Assembly: GCA_040381555.1 (NCBI GenBank)
Contig: JBEIHC010000068.1
Coordinates: forward strand, 1-15,126
Length of the DNA stretch: 15,126 nt
Direction of reading: 5' to 3'
Source: CANHCC01 sp040381555
GTDB lineage: Bacteria > Bacteroidota > Bacteroidia > J057 > RFSG01
In this document: one piece after another, positions 14,927 through 15,126 of the stretch
Position numbering within the stretch: the first letter of the stretch is position 1
Layout: each line of letters opens with the position of its first letter
Notes under the pieces: generated by a model
Told to the model about the DNA's origin: nothing
Seen by the model: the letters and a program-made list of their open reading frames with translations, nothing else
Database searches by the model: none
Translations under genes and position numbers: made by a program

Positions 14927-15022
14927 ATGAATAAATTTAAATTTATTAAATTTAATGTATTAGTCCTTTTACCAATAACTATTGGTGTCTGCTCCCCCAA
15001 AAATAGTACTGTTTTAAAATAG
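14927..15022 (+). pseudogene. Truncated lipoprotein gene at an IS junction
   Basis: A 31-codon frame begins MNKFKFIKFNVLVLLPITIGVCSPKNS and stops at TAG (15020-15022). The N-terminus looks like a lipoprotein signal peptide with a lipobox-like IGVC at the cysteine codon 14990-14992. The frame then enters sequence that appears to be the end of an IS element. The likely reading is the start of a second exported-protein gene cut by insertion; an in-frame ATG at 14915 is an alternative start. That the gene was once longer is inference. Confidence 0.45.
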
Positions 15023-15126
15023 ACAAAAAAGTCTAATTTTAACCAGTTAATATGAAAAAAAGTAAGTTCAGTCCCAATCAGATTGCCCAGATTCTCAAGG
15101 AGTTCGAAGAAGGCAAGTCTGTAGAA
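14986..15126 (+). mobile_element. Left end of an IS3-family-like insertion sequence (partial)
   Basis: The sequence from TGTCTGCTCCCCCAAAAA onward resembles the TG-starting, C-rich then A-rich terminal repeats of IS3-family elements, and an OrfA-like frame starts 66 bases further on. The exact boundary (about 14986) is my estimate. A small inverted repeat TAGAC/GTCTA (15020-15035) lies between the end and OrfA. The element continues past the window. Confidence 0.6.
15052..15126 (+). CDS. IS3-family transposase OrfA, N-terminal part
   Basis: Only the first 25 codons are present and the frame is open to the window end. They begin MKKSKFSPNQIAQILKEFEE and continue GKSVE, the typical start of the helix-turn-helix OrfA protein of IS3-family elements, which binds the element ends and is joined to the OrfB integrase by frameshifting. 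The order relative to the presumed left end (66 bases upstream) fits an intact orientation. The subgroup cannot be set from this fragment. Confidence 0.75.
   Translation, partial: MKKSKFSPNQIAQILKEFEEGKSVE

Noticed and set aside
14530..15000. A 156-codon minus-strand frame opposite the exported-protein gene
   Set aside because: It is rich in Phe, Ile and Tyr as expected from the reverse of AT-rich coding DNA, and the plus strand has a promoter box, signal peptide and sensible protein.

Overview
This window looks like part of a chromosome from a member of the Bacteroidota. Four things in the sequence point there. Promoter-like boxes of the form TAnnTTTG, several with a TTG 18-22 bases upstream, sit in front of many genes and both tRNAs. 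Clear Shine-Dalgarno sequences are missing. A secreted protease carries what looks like a type IX secretion C-terminal sorting domain. The F1 ATP synthase genes atpD and atpC stand alone as a pair with a very short epsilon subunit. I cannot name the genus.

Layout. Bases 1-276 hold no gene but contain two tandem arrays of 7-base units, one of them inside a larger imperfect inverted repeat. On the minus strand follow topA (DNA topoisomerase I), a class I (FbaB/DhnA-type) fructose-bisphosphate aldolase and accD (acetyl-CoA carboxylase beta subunit), read in that order from 4626 down to 277. Going right on the plus strand are a secreted M43-like zinc metalloprotease and, overlapping it by one base (TAATG), a GNAT-fold acyltransferase-like protein. 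Then come tRNA-Lys(UUU) with its own promoter and terminator, and a calcineurin-like metallophosphoesterase whose end overlaps the end of a convergent lipid-kinase (DAGK/LCB5) gene by 11 bases. Next are tRNA-Leu(GAG) with promoter and terminator, and a roughly 300-base gap with a second hairpin. After it lie metF and a heptose-7-phosphate kinase (rfaE1-like) overlapping by four bases, then atpD-atpC (one-base overlap) closed by a strong terminator.

The last kilobase differs: it is AT-rich and holds an unrecognised exported protein with a lipoprotein-like N-terminus that lacks the cysteine, a very short lipoprotein-signal frame that runs into the left end of an IS3-family-like element, and the first 25 codons of that element's transposase OrfA.

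How the genes fit together: most are housekeeping genes of central carbon, lipid, folate, LPS and energy metabolism. The acyltransferase, the lipid kinase and accD could all touch lipid synthesis, and Bacteroidota often make sphingolipids, but a joint role is inference. I see no CRISPR array, toxin-antitoxin pair, phage genes or defence system. The most unusual points are the heptamer arrays, the unrecognised acyltransferase, the very short leader of metF, and the IS junction at the right edge.
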